Shown here: positions 7,666 through 15,106 of the stretch, piece by piece
How positions within the stretch are numbered: the stretch's first letter is position 1
Layout of the letters: each line of letters starts with the position of its first letter
From: CAYXDO01 sp964463485
GTDB taxonomy: Bacteria; Myxococcota; Kuafuiibacteriia; Kuafuiibacteriales; Kuafuiibacteriaceae
NCBI GenBank assembly: GCA_964463485.1
Contig: CAYXDO010000170.1
Coordinates: 1 to 22,786, forward strand
Reading direction: 5' to 3'
Length of the DNA stretch: 22,786 nt
The notes under the pieces: generated by a model
Told to the model about the DNA's origin: nothing
What the model saw: only the letters and a program-made list of their open reading frames with translations
The model's database searches: none
Translations under genes and position numbers: made by a program

Positions 7666-9127
7666 TCGGGTCGTCTTGTTGCTGAGGCACGTCCGCCCAC
7701 CTCGGCAGCCGTACGCGCGCCAACGTCCCCTCGCCCGAAGACTCGAGGGTGATGTCGCCGTCGAAGCTTCGAACGATCGAATACACGATCGGCAGGCCAA
7801 GGCCCGTACCCGTGGGCTTCGTCGTGAAAAACGGCTCGAACACCCGGTCGATGGATTCCTTGGGAATTCCACAGCCGTCGTCTCTCACGCAAATATCGAC
7901 CCACTCAGCCGCGCTCGTCGCGCTGATGCTGACCCTCGAGCGCGCGGCTTCGAGCGCGTTGTTGATCAAATTCACCAGGACCTGCTTCATCGGGTCCACA
8001 TCTCCGCGCGCGAACAGGCCCGACTCCACCTCCGCGTCCAACTTCAGGCCCTTGCTTCGAGCCGCCTCACCCTCGAGTCGCACGACGTCTCCAATCAGCA
8101 TCTCCAGGTCGATGGCGGAGGCCTTGGCTACGCGCGGCCGAGCGAGCCGCAAGAAATCTTCGAGCAGCGCATCCAGGCGCTTCAGCTCCGATCGCACCAC
8201 GTCGATGGGCTCAGTCAGCCTACGATTTTCTTGAACCGGGAGCTTCCGGAGCAGCCTCGACAACAGGCTGAGTTGCAGCACGGCGGCGTTCAATGGGTTT
8301 CTGATTTCATGAGCGAGGCCTGCGGTCAGGGTCCCCGCGGCGGCGAGCTTCTCTTGGGCCCGCATCCTCCGCTCGAGGTCTCGTTGCACGGTGACATCGG
8401 TGCCGACCCCGTAGGCCGCGTCGTCGGATGGATCGCCGTGGACCCTGGTCCAACGCCACTGAACCAGTCGTGTCTCGCCGTCTCGGCTCGTACACGCGGC
8501 TTCGAAGGTGAGATCCTCGCCCCGAAGTACGCCCTCGAGCCCGATTCGGCACTTGGCACGCTCGGCAGACGTAAAGAGAGTGTCCACGACGTCGCACCCG
8601 AGAAGCTCCTCAGATGAGTATCCCAGCATCTCCGTGATCCCGCGGTTGGCGAAGTGGATCCTACGCTGGCTGTCGATCGCCAAAATGCCGGCTCCTACGC
8701 TATCGAAGATGTGGCGGAGCTTCTGCTCGGAGGACGCGAGCGCGGCTTGGAGTTGCTCGGAAGTCCTCCGCAAGATGATCTGTTCACGGGCGTGCCGCAG
8801 CGTCCGGATGAGCTCCTCCGCTCGCACGGGCTTCAGCAAGTAAGCGTAGGCGTCACCTCGAATGGCCGCGATGGCCGACTCGAGGTCCGCGTTGCCGGTG
8901 TGGACGATGATCTCGGATCCCGGGTTGGACTCCTTGAGCATCTTCAGGAGTACGTTGCCGCTCATGTCGGGGAGACGAACGTCGAGAATCGCGAGGTCGA
9001 AGCCTCGGTCGGAAGCCACGAGCGCGGATTTGCCGTCGGACGCGACGTCGACTTCGAACTCATTCTCGAAAATCTCGACGAGGTTCTCCGAGATGCTTGG
9101 GTTGTCTTCGACGACGAGCAGTCGCAT
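7649..9127 (-). CDS. Cytoplasmic hybrid sensor: receiver-PAS-histidine kinase
   Basis: A 492-residue protein with no membrane segment. The receiver domain (1-120) has acidic Glu7/Asp8, phosphoacceptor Asp49, Thr77 and Lys99. A PAS domain (about 131-250) follows. The kinase core has the H-box with His273 in LAHEIRNPLN, N-box NLINNALEA (from 386), DDGCGIP (416-422) and the F/G2 boxes FEPFF and GTGLGL (430-445). The receiver comes first, so its phosphorylation may control the kinase or act in a relay. The start at 9127 gives the usual receiver N-terminus. An in-frame ATG at 9265 overlaps the CBS gene stop as ATGA and would add 46 residues of lower third-position GC, so it is possible but less likely. 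The divergent sigma54 regulator is the likely partner. Confidence 0.93.
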   Translation of the reverse strand: MRLLVVEDNPSISENLVEIFENEFEVDVASDGKSALVASDRGFDLAILDVRLPDMSGNVLLKMLKESNPGSEIIVHTGNADLESAIAAIRGDAYAYLLKPVRAEELIRTLRHAREQIILRRTSEQLQAALASSEQKLRHIFDSVGAGILAIDSQRRIHFANRGITEMLGYSSEELLGCDVVDTLFTSAERAKCRIGLEGVLRGEDLTFEAACTSRDGETRLVQWRWTRVHGDPSDDAAYGVGTDVTVQRDLERRMRAQEKLAAAGTLTAGLAHEIRNPLNAAVLQLSLLSRLLRKLPVQENRRLTEPIDVVRSELKRLDALLEDFLRLARPRVAKASAIDLEMLIGDVVRLEGEAARSKGLKLDAEVESGLFARGDVDPMKQVLVNLINNALEAARSRVSISATSAAEWVDICVRDDGCGIPKESIDRVFEPFFTTKPTGTGLGLPIVYSIVRSFDGDITLESSGEGTLARVRLPRWADVPQQQDDPTTSGG

Positions 9128-9177
9128 ACGCGGCGGCGTCCGTTGAAACGGCACGTCAGTCGTGTATCCTGCGGAAC

Positions 9178-9200
9178 GATTCGAATCGAGTCTGATTCGA
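9178..9200. promoter_or_regulatory. Palindromic GATTCGA operator candidate
   Basis: GATTCGAATC (9178-9187) is a perfect 10 bp palindrome, and GATTCGA recurs at 9194-9200, 16 bp on. The site lies in the gap between the CBS gene and the 9127 start of the hybrid kinase, about 50-75 bp upstream of that start. It would sit inside the coding region if the 9265 start is used. Confidence 0.3.
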
Positions 9201-9261
9201 GCACCCGACGAAGACAGTATTTCGGCGGGCAACTCCCCAAACGAGAACGGTCCAATGGAAT

Positions 9262-9687
9262 TCATGCCGATTTGGTTCTCAAGAGGTCGCGGGCGACCCG
9301 GACGAAGTCGGATTCCGTCAAGATTCCGATCACCTTGCCAGATTCATCGGTGACGGGAAGGCAGCCGAGGTGGTGGTCGAGCATCAAGGAAGCGGCATCG
9401 TCAGCTTCTGCGAGCTCCGAGACAGTCCGAGGTGATCGGCACATGACTTCGAAGAGCTGAACGGAGGCGTTGAAGCTGGCGCGTTCTTGGCCAGTGAGCT
9501 CGGCCACGCTGGAGGGTCCGGCTGAGAGCAAGTCGCCACGGGATACCACACCGATGATCGTGTTTCGAGCGTCGACGACAGGAACATGGCGAAGGCCGTG
9601 GGTGCGCATGAGCTCCTCGGCTCGGCTCAGCGGATCGTGGGCTCGGGCGGTGATCACCGGCCGGCTCATGATTTCCCGGACGCGCAC
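9262..9687 (-). CDS. Two-CBS-domain protein
   Basis: A protein of about 141 residues made almost only of a CBS pair: the first repeat (about 3-57) contains HVPVVD and IIGVVSRGDL, the second (about 78-135) contains CLPVTDESG and VIGILTESDF. Such modules bind adenine nucleotides (AMP, ATP, S-adenosylmethionine or similar) and usually regulate a partner. The open frame continues upstream to 9915, but that would overlap the divergent regulator gene and adds sequence unlike CBS proteins. GTG at 9687 or ATG at 9669 starts just before the first CBS motif. It is encoded directly upstream of the hybrid kinase on the same strand, so it may feed energy or nucleotide state into that kinase; this is inference. 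Confidence 0.85.
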   Translation of the reverse strand: MRVREIMSRPVITARAHDPLSRAEELMRTHGLRHVPVVDARNTIIGVVSRGDLLSAGPSSVAELTGQERASFNASVQLFEVMCRSPRTVSELAEADDAASLMLDHHLGCLPVTDESGKVIGILTESDFVRVARDLLRTKSA

Positions 9688-9733
9688 GACCTCAGTCCGT
9701 TCAATCCACGTGCCGTCCAGAAACTCGGTTCTC

Positions 9734-9771
9734 TTGCGCACGTTGCGCGGAAGGAAGTCGCGCGAACGCAA
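9734..9771 (+). promoter_or_regulatory. Imperfect dyad, candidate activator site
   Basis: TTGCG occurs at 9734 and 9743 and is matched in inverted form by CGCGCGAA (9759-9766) and CGCAA (9767-9771). It lies about 65-105 bp before the start site predicted from the sigma54 promoter, the distance range used by NtrC-type enhancer sites. The symmetry is imperfect. Confidence 0.25.
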
Positions 9772-9810
9772 TCGTTTCGTTCGGTAACCAACCTGGGTTC
9801 CGAACCGGAC

Positions 9811-9826
9811 TGGCACGTCTCGTGCT
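9811..9826 (+). promoter_or_regulatory. Sigma54 (-24/-12) promoter of the NtrC-family gene
   Basis: TGGCACG (9811-9817), four bases, then GTGCT (9822-9826) matches the sigma54 consensus TGGCACG-N4-TTGCW at every position except one T, with the invariant GG and GC at the correct spacing. The predicted transcription start is near 9837, leaving only about 7 bases before the ATG at 9844, so the transcript would be nearly leaderless. Confidence 0.55.
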
Positions 9827-9843
9827 TTCCCCTCGCTCGCGCC

Positions 9844-11241
9844 ATGACCCAGGTCGGCAAGCCCAAAGTACTCGTGGTCGAGGATGAAGGTTCCGCGCGA
9901 AACGCGCTCCTCCAACTTCTCGAAGGACAGTATGAGGTTCAGGGAACGGATTCCGCCGAGGGAGCGATTCCTCTGTTGGAGTCATTTAGACCCGACGTCG
10001 TCGTCACTGACGTTCGCCTGCCGGGTGAGTCTGGCCTTGCGTTGGTGCGCAAGGCACGGGAGGCCATACCTGAGTGTGTGGTGATCGTGATGACCGCATA
10101 CTCATCCGTCGAGGTCGCGGTGGAGGCGATGCGCTCCGGCGCGCGGGACTTCGTCGTCAAGCCGGTCAACTTCGAGGCGTTCGAGCTCGTGCTGCAACGC
10201 GAGCTGGAGGCCCAGAAGATATCCCTTGAGGTCAAACGGCTGCGCGAGCGTTTGGTCGACCAGATCCGCGACGAGGAGATTTGGGGAGAGAGCCCGGAGA
10301 TGCAGGGCGTGCTTCGGGAGGCCACGGACGTGGCCGGCTCGATGGCCACGGTCTTGATCACGGGCGAGAGCGGCACAGGCAAAGAGATGCTCGCTCGGTT
10401 CCTGCACCGAAATTCGCCGCGCCGCGCCGGTCCGTTCGTGGGTGTCAACTCAGGCGCGATACCGGAGACTCTGCTCGAGTCGGAGTTCTTTGGCCACGAG
10501 AAGGGTTCGTTCACGGGAGCGATCGCGAGGAAGGCGGGGCGGTTCGAACGAGCACACGGCGGAACCATCTTCCTCGACGAGATCGGCGAGCTCCCTGCGG
10601 GGCTTCAGGTGAAGCTCTTGAGAGTGCTGCAGGAGCGGCAGATCGAGCGCGTGGGCGGGTCGGCGCCGGTAGCCGTCGACGTGAGAGTCATTGCTGCCAC
10701 GAACCGCGACCTCGAAGCGATGTTGGCGAGCGGAGGATTCCGAGAGGATCTCTACTACCGGCTCAATGTCTTCCGTATTCACATGCCTCCGCTTCGTTCG
10801 CGCAAGGCCGACATCGCCACCTTATGGTCTCGATTCATCGAGCGGTACGCCCGCCGCGAAGGGCTCGCGGTCCCGACGACGTCCTCGGACATGTTGCATG
10901 CGCTCTACGCCTATGATTGGCCGGGTAACATCCGCGAGCTCGAGAACGTGGCCGAGCGCGCTGTGATTCTGTCGCACGGCAGAGAGATCCAGGCGACTCA
11001 CCTGCCTCCTCACATCCGCGAAGGGAAGTCGGAGGAGGAGCCCACCGGCGTGCGCATTCCTGGCTCCCGACTCTCCGAGATCGAGAAGATCGCCATTCTG
11101 AGGACCCTCGCGTCGGTGGGCGGCAGCACGAGCAAGGCGGCCGACCTGCTCGGCATCAGCGTGCGTAAGATTCAGTATCGCCTGCGCGAATGGAGAGGCT
11201 CCGCAAAGAGCGAGCCGCCCGGGGGCGGCGAAGAGGCGTGA
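9844..11241 (+). CDS. Sigma54-dependent response regulator (NtrC family)
   Basis: A 465-residue transcription activator. The receiver (about 6-120) has phosphoacceptor Asp56, Thr84 and Lys106. The AAA+ domain has Walker A GESGTGKE (174-181), the sigma54-contact loop as GSFTGA (221-226; the usual form is GAFTGA), Walker B FLDEIGEL (243-250), AATNRDL (284-290) and the arginine-finger region FREDLYYRLNVF (299-310). A Fis-type helix-turn-helix (about 411-450) ends in SKAADLLGIS and IQYRL. The ATG at 9844 gives a standard receiver N-terminus; the upstream open frame overlaps the divergent CBS gene. A sigma54 promoter lies just upstream, so it may activate its own gene. The neighbouring hybrid kinase is the likely phosphodonor. 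Confidence 0.95.
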   Translation: MTQVGKPKVLVVEDEGSARNALLQLLEGQYEVQGTDSAEGAIPLLESFRPDVVVTDVRLPGESGLALVRKAREAIPECVVIVMTAYSSVEVAVEAMRSGARDFVVKPVNFEAFELVLQRELEAQKISLEVKRLRERLVDQIRDEEIWGESPEMQGVLREATDVAGSMATVLITGESGTGKEMLARFLHRNSPRRAGPFVGVNSGAIPETLLESEFFGHEKGSFTGAIARKAGRFERAHGGTIFLDEIGELPAGLQVKLLRVLQERQIERVGGSAPVAVDVRVIAATNRDLEAMLASGGFREDLYYRLNVFRIHMPPLRSRKADIATLWSRFIERYARREGLAVPTTSSDMLHALYAYDWPGNIRELENVAERAVILSHGREIQATHLPPHIREGKSEEEPTGVRIPGSRLSEIEKIAILRTLASVGGSTSKAADLLGISVRKIQYRLREWRGSAKSEPPGGGEEA

Positions 11242-11330
11242 TGTCGGTTTGTCCAGGGCCGAAGGGCATTGAAGTGCGCCGTCGTTTACAAAACGGGTAA
11301 GTTGCGAGTTACTTCTTCCCCACGGTGCCC

Positions 11331-13295
11331 ATGCTCGAAAAGCTCGAAACAGTCCCCTGGCACACCCTGACTCACGCCTACGGCGAGGCCTCCGATGTGC
11401 CCGAGCTGCTCAGGCAGCTCGCAGACGGATACGATTCCGTTCTGACCGAGTTGTTCGGCAACATCTACCATCAGGGCACGGTGTACGAGGCAACGGCGAA
11501 GGCTGTCCCGTTTCTCGTCGAGATCCTCGACGCCCCCGACACGGACGCGATTGGCATTCTCCAGCTGCTCCATGCCATCGCGAATGGCACGTCCTACCAC
11601 GACGTTCACCGACGGCTCATGCCCGCCGCCGACCAAGAGTCCGAGGAGACTCGCCGACGAGTTACGATCGAGCTGGGTTGGGTGTCCGAGGCTCGGCGTG
11701 CGGTGAGCGAAGGCTACCCGGTATATTTGCGAAAGCTCGGGAGCGAGGACGAAGACGTTCGCGCGGCCGCGGCGCAAGCGCTCGGCGATTGCACCCGCTC
11801 CGATTTGGATCCTGACCAAAGGGCCCTCGTTCGGGCGGAGCTGAGTCGACTCGTGGCCAAAGAGGACAGCGCCATGGTGCGGGCCGGGCTCATCTTCGCT
11901 GCTCGGGGGCTCTGGTCTGCGTCCGAGCTGGCGACGTCGCTTCGAGACGACGCGGCAGCGCCTCGGATCGCCGCAGCGCTCGCGATCAAGCGCCAGAATG
12001 AGAGCGAGGGCCTCGTCGAGGAAGCTCTGCGCGTCATCCCTCGTGATCTGCCGGAGGCCTATGAAGATCTGAAGGACCTCCCGATGCAAATCGACGAGCC
12101 CCTGTCCTGGGTGATCTCGGAGGTCGACGCTCCGCCCGATCTCGGAGTGAGTTGGGTCGAGGGATGGTCACAACACCCAGACGCCGAGATCCGCAAGTCG
12201 GCGCTCTGGGCTGCTGACACACTCATCCAAGCCTCGCGGTCCGCGACCTTGGCCTTGATCCCGACGCTCGTGCGGTGCGGACAGGACGGCAGTCGGGAGG
12301 TGAAGCGTTCGGCGATCCGACTCTTGGCCTCGGTCGGGTCCGCGGCGGCGCCAGCGACCGAGTTGGCATGGCAGATTCTCTCGACCGAGCGTCTTCAACA
12401 CAATCAGCCCTCCGCCCACGCCTTGAAGATCCTCGCCCGGCTGGGAGACGCTCGCGCGGCGAGCTTCATTTCTGGAACCCTCGAGGCGCTCATGAGTCGT
12501 CCTCCGCCGGTGAAGCTCGCGGACGGTTTAGGTCCGGCGATCGAGTTTCTCGGACCCTGGGCTCCGGAGTGTTTCGAGCCCCTCGTGCGACTCATTCCCG
12601 TCGTGGCTTCAGGCAATCCGAAGATCGCGGTGATTTCGGCGGTGGGGCGCTATGGGCACGCGGCCTCGGCGGCGGTCGGAGCGCTTCGTTCGGAGTTGTC
12701 GACACACCCCCACATCAGCACCCGAGTGTTGGGTGATTTGGGCCCGAGGGCGCAGGAAGCGCTGGAGGACCTGCGCGCGCTCCTCGGCCACGCGGATGGA
12801 TGGGTTCGGGGCAACGCTGCGCGCGCCGTCTTTCGCATCACGGGTGACGCGAAAGAGCTGGCGAAGTCGATGCGAGAGATGCTCGGAAGTGATGGACATA
12901 TTCGGTCCCATACGCTCGAAATCATCGCCGAGGCCGGACCTCCGCTGGAGGAGCTAGCCGCGGAGCTTCCTCGGTTTTTTCACGACGAGAGCGACTGGCT
13001 GTCTGCACGCAGCTGTGCGGCCTATTTTTCGCTCACCGGCGATAGCGCCTCGGTCTTGCCCATCTTGCTTCATCGGCACCTCGTCTGCGCGCCGGTCGGT
13101 GAGGAGACGGTGCGATGGATTTCTCGCATGGGTAAGTCCGCCGAAGCTGCGCTGCCGAGGCTCCGGGAGCTCGTGGCGAGCGATCGGAGAGCGTCGAACT
13201 CATCGACGGCGGATGCTGCGGTGGAGGCGGACGAGTCGTTCAGAAGGACCTGCGAGGAGGCCATTCGGGCCATCCAGCTTCGCCGCGACGGCTGA
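11331..13295 (+). CDS. HEAT-repeat protein of unknown function
   Basis: A protein of about 654 residues starting MLEKLETVPW. No signal peptide or membrane helix is visible. The N-terminal segment (about residues 5-65) contains YGEASDVPELLRQL and FGNIYHQGTVYEA, which I associate with a family of uncharacterised HEAT-repeat proteins of actinobacteria and myxobacteria. The rest is a series of amphipathic helix pairs with small and hydrophobic spacing typical of HEAT/Armadillo-like scaffolds, for example around DVRAAAAQALGD, REVKRSAIRLLASVG and WVRGNAARAVFRI. No catalytic motif is seen. GTG at 11325 would add two residues; neither start has a clear Shine-Dalgarno. It stands alone between an 89 bp gap and a structured 146 bp gap. 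Confidence 0.85.
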   Translation: MLEKLETVPWHTLTHAYGEASDVPELLRQLADGYDSVLTELFGNIYHQGTVYEATAKAVPFLVEILDAPDTDAIGILQLLHAIANGTSYHDVHRRLMPAADQESEETRRRVTIELGWVSEARRAVSEGYPVYLRKLGSEDEDVRAAAAQALGDCTRSDLDPDQRALVRAELSRLVAKEDSAMVRAGLIFAARGLWSASELATSLRDDAAAPRIAAALAIKRQNESEGLVEEALRVIPRDLPEAYEDLKDLPMQIDEPLSWVISEVDAPPDLGVSWVEGWSQHPDAEIRKSALWAADTLIQASRSATLALIPTLVRCGQDGSREVKRSAIRLLASVGSAAAPATELAWQILSTERLQHNQPSAHALKILARLGDARAASFISGTLEALMSRPPPVKLADGLGPAIEFLGPWAPECFEPLVRLIPVVASGNPKIAVISAVGRYGHAASAAVGALRSELSTHPHISTRVLGDLGPRAQEALEDLRALLGHADGWVRGNAARAVFRITGDAKELAKSMREMLGSDGHIRSHTLEIIAEAGPPLEELAAELPRFFHDESDWLSARSCAAYFSLTGDSASVLPILLHRHLVCAPVGEETVRWISRMGKSAEAALPRLRELVASDRRASNSSTADAAVEADESFRRTCEEAIRAIQLRRDG

Positions 13296-13305
13296 GCGGG
13301 TGCGG

Positions 13306-13323
13306 CTCGCGCGAAATCGCGAG
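13306..13323 (+). terminator. Hairpin after the HEAT-repeat gene, possible terminator
   Basis: CTCGCG (13306-13311) and CGCGAG (13318-13323) form a perfect 6 bp GC-rich stem around a six-base loop, starting 11 bases after the stop codon at 13295. There is no T-run, so it may be a weak terminator or an mRNA 3'-end stabiliser. Confidence 0.35.
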
Positions 13324-13331
13324 AGTCGGAA

Positions 13332-13420
13332 GCGGACCGGGCAAAGACCGGGGACCGCGACAAATTTTCAGCATCCGAGGCGAGGTCGCGCGACTCAACG
13401 GGAGCCAAGCCCGTAAGGGC
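13332..13420 (+). other. Structured leader upstream of the third kinase
   Basis: Three more structures follow the terminator-like hairpin. One is an imperfect stem at 13332-13358 (GCGG/CCGC outside, CCGG/CCGG inside, loop GCAAAGA). The second is a perfect palindrome GTCGCGCGAC at 13385-13394. The third is a GCCC-GTAA-GGGC hairpin with a GNRA-type tetraloop at 13409-13420, about 20 bases before the kinase start. It could be a structured 5' UTR or an operator region. It does not match any riboswitch I can recognise. Confidence 0.35.
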
Positions 13421-13441
13421 GCGGCAAGGTTCGTGGGTCGA

Positions 13442-15106
13442 ATGACCAAACGTCCAAAACGGGCGGACCTCGGTCCGATGGACGAGGCGGAGCTTCGGGC
13501 GGCGATCGAAGAACGAAAGTCAGTGCCACCTGAGAACCTCTGGGTTACGACATCGGCGGAGCAGGCGCTCCCGATCGATCTCGAGGAGCTCTCGCGCGGT
13601 GCGAGCTCGTTCACAGCGGTCGAACCCGAGCCCAAAGTAGACCAAGCGGCCAAGTCGCTCGCCGCCCCCAAGCCGCCGCCTCGTAGCAAGCTCGTGGAGG
13701 AGCGAAGCCAGGTTGCCTCGGAGCAGCGGTCCAAGGAAGTCGACCCGGGGATGCTGGGGCCGAGATATCGCGTCGAAAAAATCCTCGGCATCGGAGGCAT
13801 GGGCACCGTCTACAAGGCTCGCCACGTCGCGTTGGGTCGAGATGTCGCAATCAAGGTCCTGAGTCCGGAGATGTCGCGCGAGCCGAAGGTCGTGGACCGC
13901 CTACGGCGAGAAGCCTCGGCGGCTCAGCGCGTCAGGCATCCGAACGTCGTGGCCGTGCTCGGGATCGAGATGTCGAAGGCGGGCCAACCTTGCGTCGTGA
14001 TGGAGCTGCTCGAAGGGTGGAGCCTCGCCACGAGACTCAAGGCGAAAGGGAAGCTCGACCGCGACTCCGTAGCTCGCCTCGGAATGCAGATCGGGGACGC
14101 GCTCAACGCGTCTCACCTACAAGGTGTCGTGCACCGCGACGTGAAGCCTGACAATATTTTCTTGGTCGGGGAGGATTCGGGTGAGCCTACGTTCAAGCTG
14201 CTCGACTATGGTGCTGCGCTGGTGGCCAACACGCCGAGCATTACCAAGGACGGCGCCTGGATTGGTACGCCTTCGTACATGTCTCCCGAGCAAGCCCTCG
14301 GCGGCGACGTGACTCAACGCTCGGACGTATTCAGCCTCGGGTTGGTCATGTACGAGGCCGCCACGGGAAGAAATCCGTTCGCCGAGGGCGATCGAACCCT
14401 CCCCGAGACGATCGCGCGGATCGTGAGCTTCTCGCCGGCTTTTCCGATGAATGGTCCGAGCTCGAGCGAGGATCATTCGGCGCTCGACGCCATCGTAGAG
14501 CGGGCCCTCGCCAAGGATCCCCTGGAGCGCTGGGAGTCCGCAGCGGCGCTCTCCAAGGCGCTTCGGAGCGCCGCGGCCGGGCGTTTGCCACAAGAGGCAC
14601 CCCGCCCTTCCGCAGGGCCCGTACGTGGACTCTCGAAGTGGAAATGGGTGGGAGTCGCGCTCGCGATCGGGGTCACGGCTGCGCTGGGCTTGGTGTCGAT
14701 GCAAGGGCGGGCACAGTCGGTGCGAGTCGACGTCGTACCGAGCGCGAGCTCAGCGTGCCCGATGGGAGCCTTGGGAGAGCTCTCGAGCGCGGCGAGCGCG
14801 GCGTTGGATCGAATCCGCGACGTGGAGACTACCCTAGAAGGCGGGAGCCTCGTACTCTCTATCGAGTGCGAATCGACGAGAGGGAGCTTGAACCTTCGGG
14901 CAGTCTTGATCGAAGCCGGGACAGCGCGCCGCCTCGCCGCCAGCGCCATCACAGGGTCGGACCTGCGTCACGCTACCGCGCGCGCCGTCGTCGAAATTGC
15001 GACTCAGGCGGGCTGGCGCGTGAGCACGTCTCTCGCCCGAGAGACTGCGACAACTACATCCTCCGTCGCTGCCAGGACCGGCACGACGGTCAACGGCGCG
15101 CGCTGA
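13442..15106 (+). CDS. Transmembrane Ser/Thr kinase with a DYG motif
   Basis: A protein of about 554 residues. A charged, Pro-rich N-terminal region (1-105) precedes the kinase domain (about 109-375): GIGGMGTVY, Lys138, HRDVKPDN (231-238), DYG in place of DFG (255-257) and SPEQ (281-284). The metal-binding Asp is kept, so it should be active. One membrane helix (about 401-419) is followed by about 135 residues outside the cytoplasm with two cysteines (439 and 476) that could form a disulfide. ATG at 13442 is preferred; GTG at 13433 is an alternative with AAGG close by. The TGA (15104-15106) lies at the start of the alpha-2-macroglobulin-like gene, so the two are almost certainly one transcript. 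The outer domain may sense the state of that lipoprotein or the envelope; this is inference. Confidence 0.95.
   Translation: MTKRPKRADLGPMDEAELRAAIEERKSVPPENLWVTTSAEQALPIDLEELSRGASSFTAVEPEPKVDQAAKSLAAPKPPPRSKLVEERSQVASEQRSKEVDPGMLGPRYRVEKILGIGGMGTVYKARHVALGRDVAIKVLSPEMSREPKVVDRLRREASAAQRVRHPNVVAVLGIEMSKAGQPCVVMELLEGWSLATRLKAKGKLDRDSVARLGMQIGDALNASHLQGVVHRDVKPDNIFLVGEDSGEPTFKLLDYGAALVANTPSITKDGAWIGTPSYMSPEQALGGDVTQRSDVFSLGLVMYEAATGRNPFAEGDRTLPETIARIVSFSPAFPMNGPSSSEDHSALDAIVERALAKDPLERWESAAALSKALRSAAAGRLPQEAPRPSAGPVRGLSKWKWVGVALAIGVTAALGLVSMQGRAQSVRVDVVPSASSACPMGALGELSSAASAALDRIRDVETTLEGGSLVLSIECESTRGSLNLRAVLIEAGTARRLAASAITGSDLRHATARAVVEIATQAGWRVSTSLARETATTTSSVAARTGTTVNGAR

Noticed and set aside
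9701..9715. Second sigma54-like site on the minus strand for the CBS gene
   Set aside because: CGGCACG-N4-TTGA has the -24 GG but lacks the C of the near-invariant -12 GC, and the start site would fall at the GTG itself.
9688..9915. N-terminal extension of the CBS protein to 9915
   Set aside because: It would overlap the sigma54 regulator start and promoter, and the added residues do not look like a CBS protein N-terminus.
11241..11300. Micro-ORF (19 codons) overlapping the regulator stop as TGATG
   Set aside because: It is too short to judge, with no ribosome binding site, no recognised motif and no evidence of translation.
13332..13420. c-di-GMP (GEMM-I) riboswitch in the kinase leader
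   Set aside because: GGGCAAAG-like and GCC-rich pieces recall the motif, but the conserved order and helices could not be matched.
14638..15102. Extension of the macroglobulin-like gene back to the ATG at 14638
   Set aside because: It would overlap the kinase gene by over 460 bp, and the extra residues are Arg-rich shadow sequence lying before the signal peptide.
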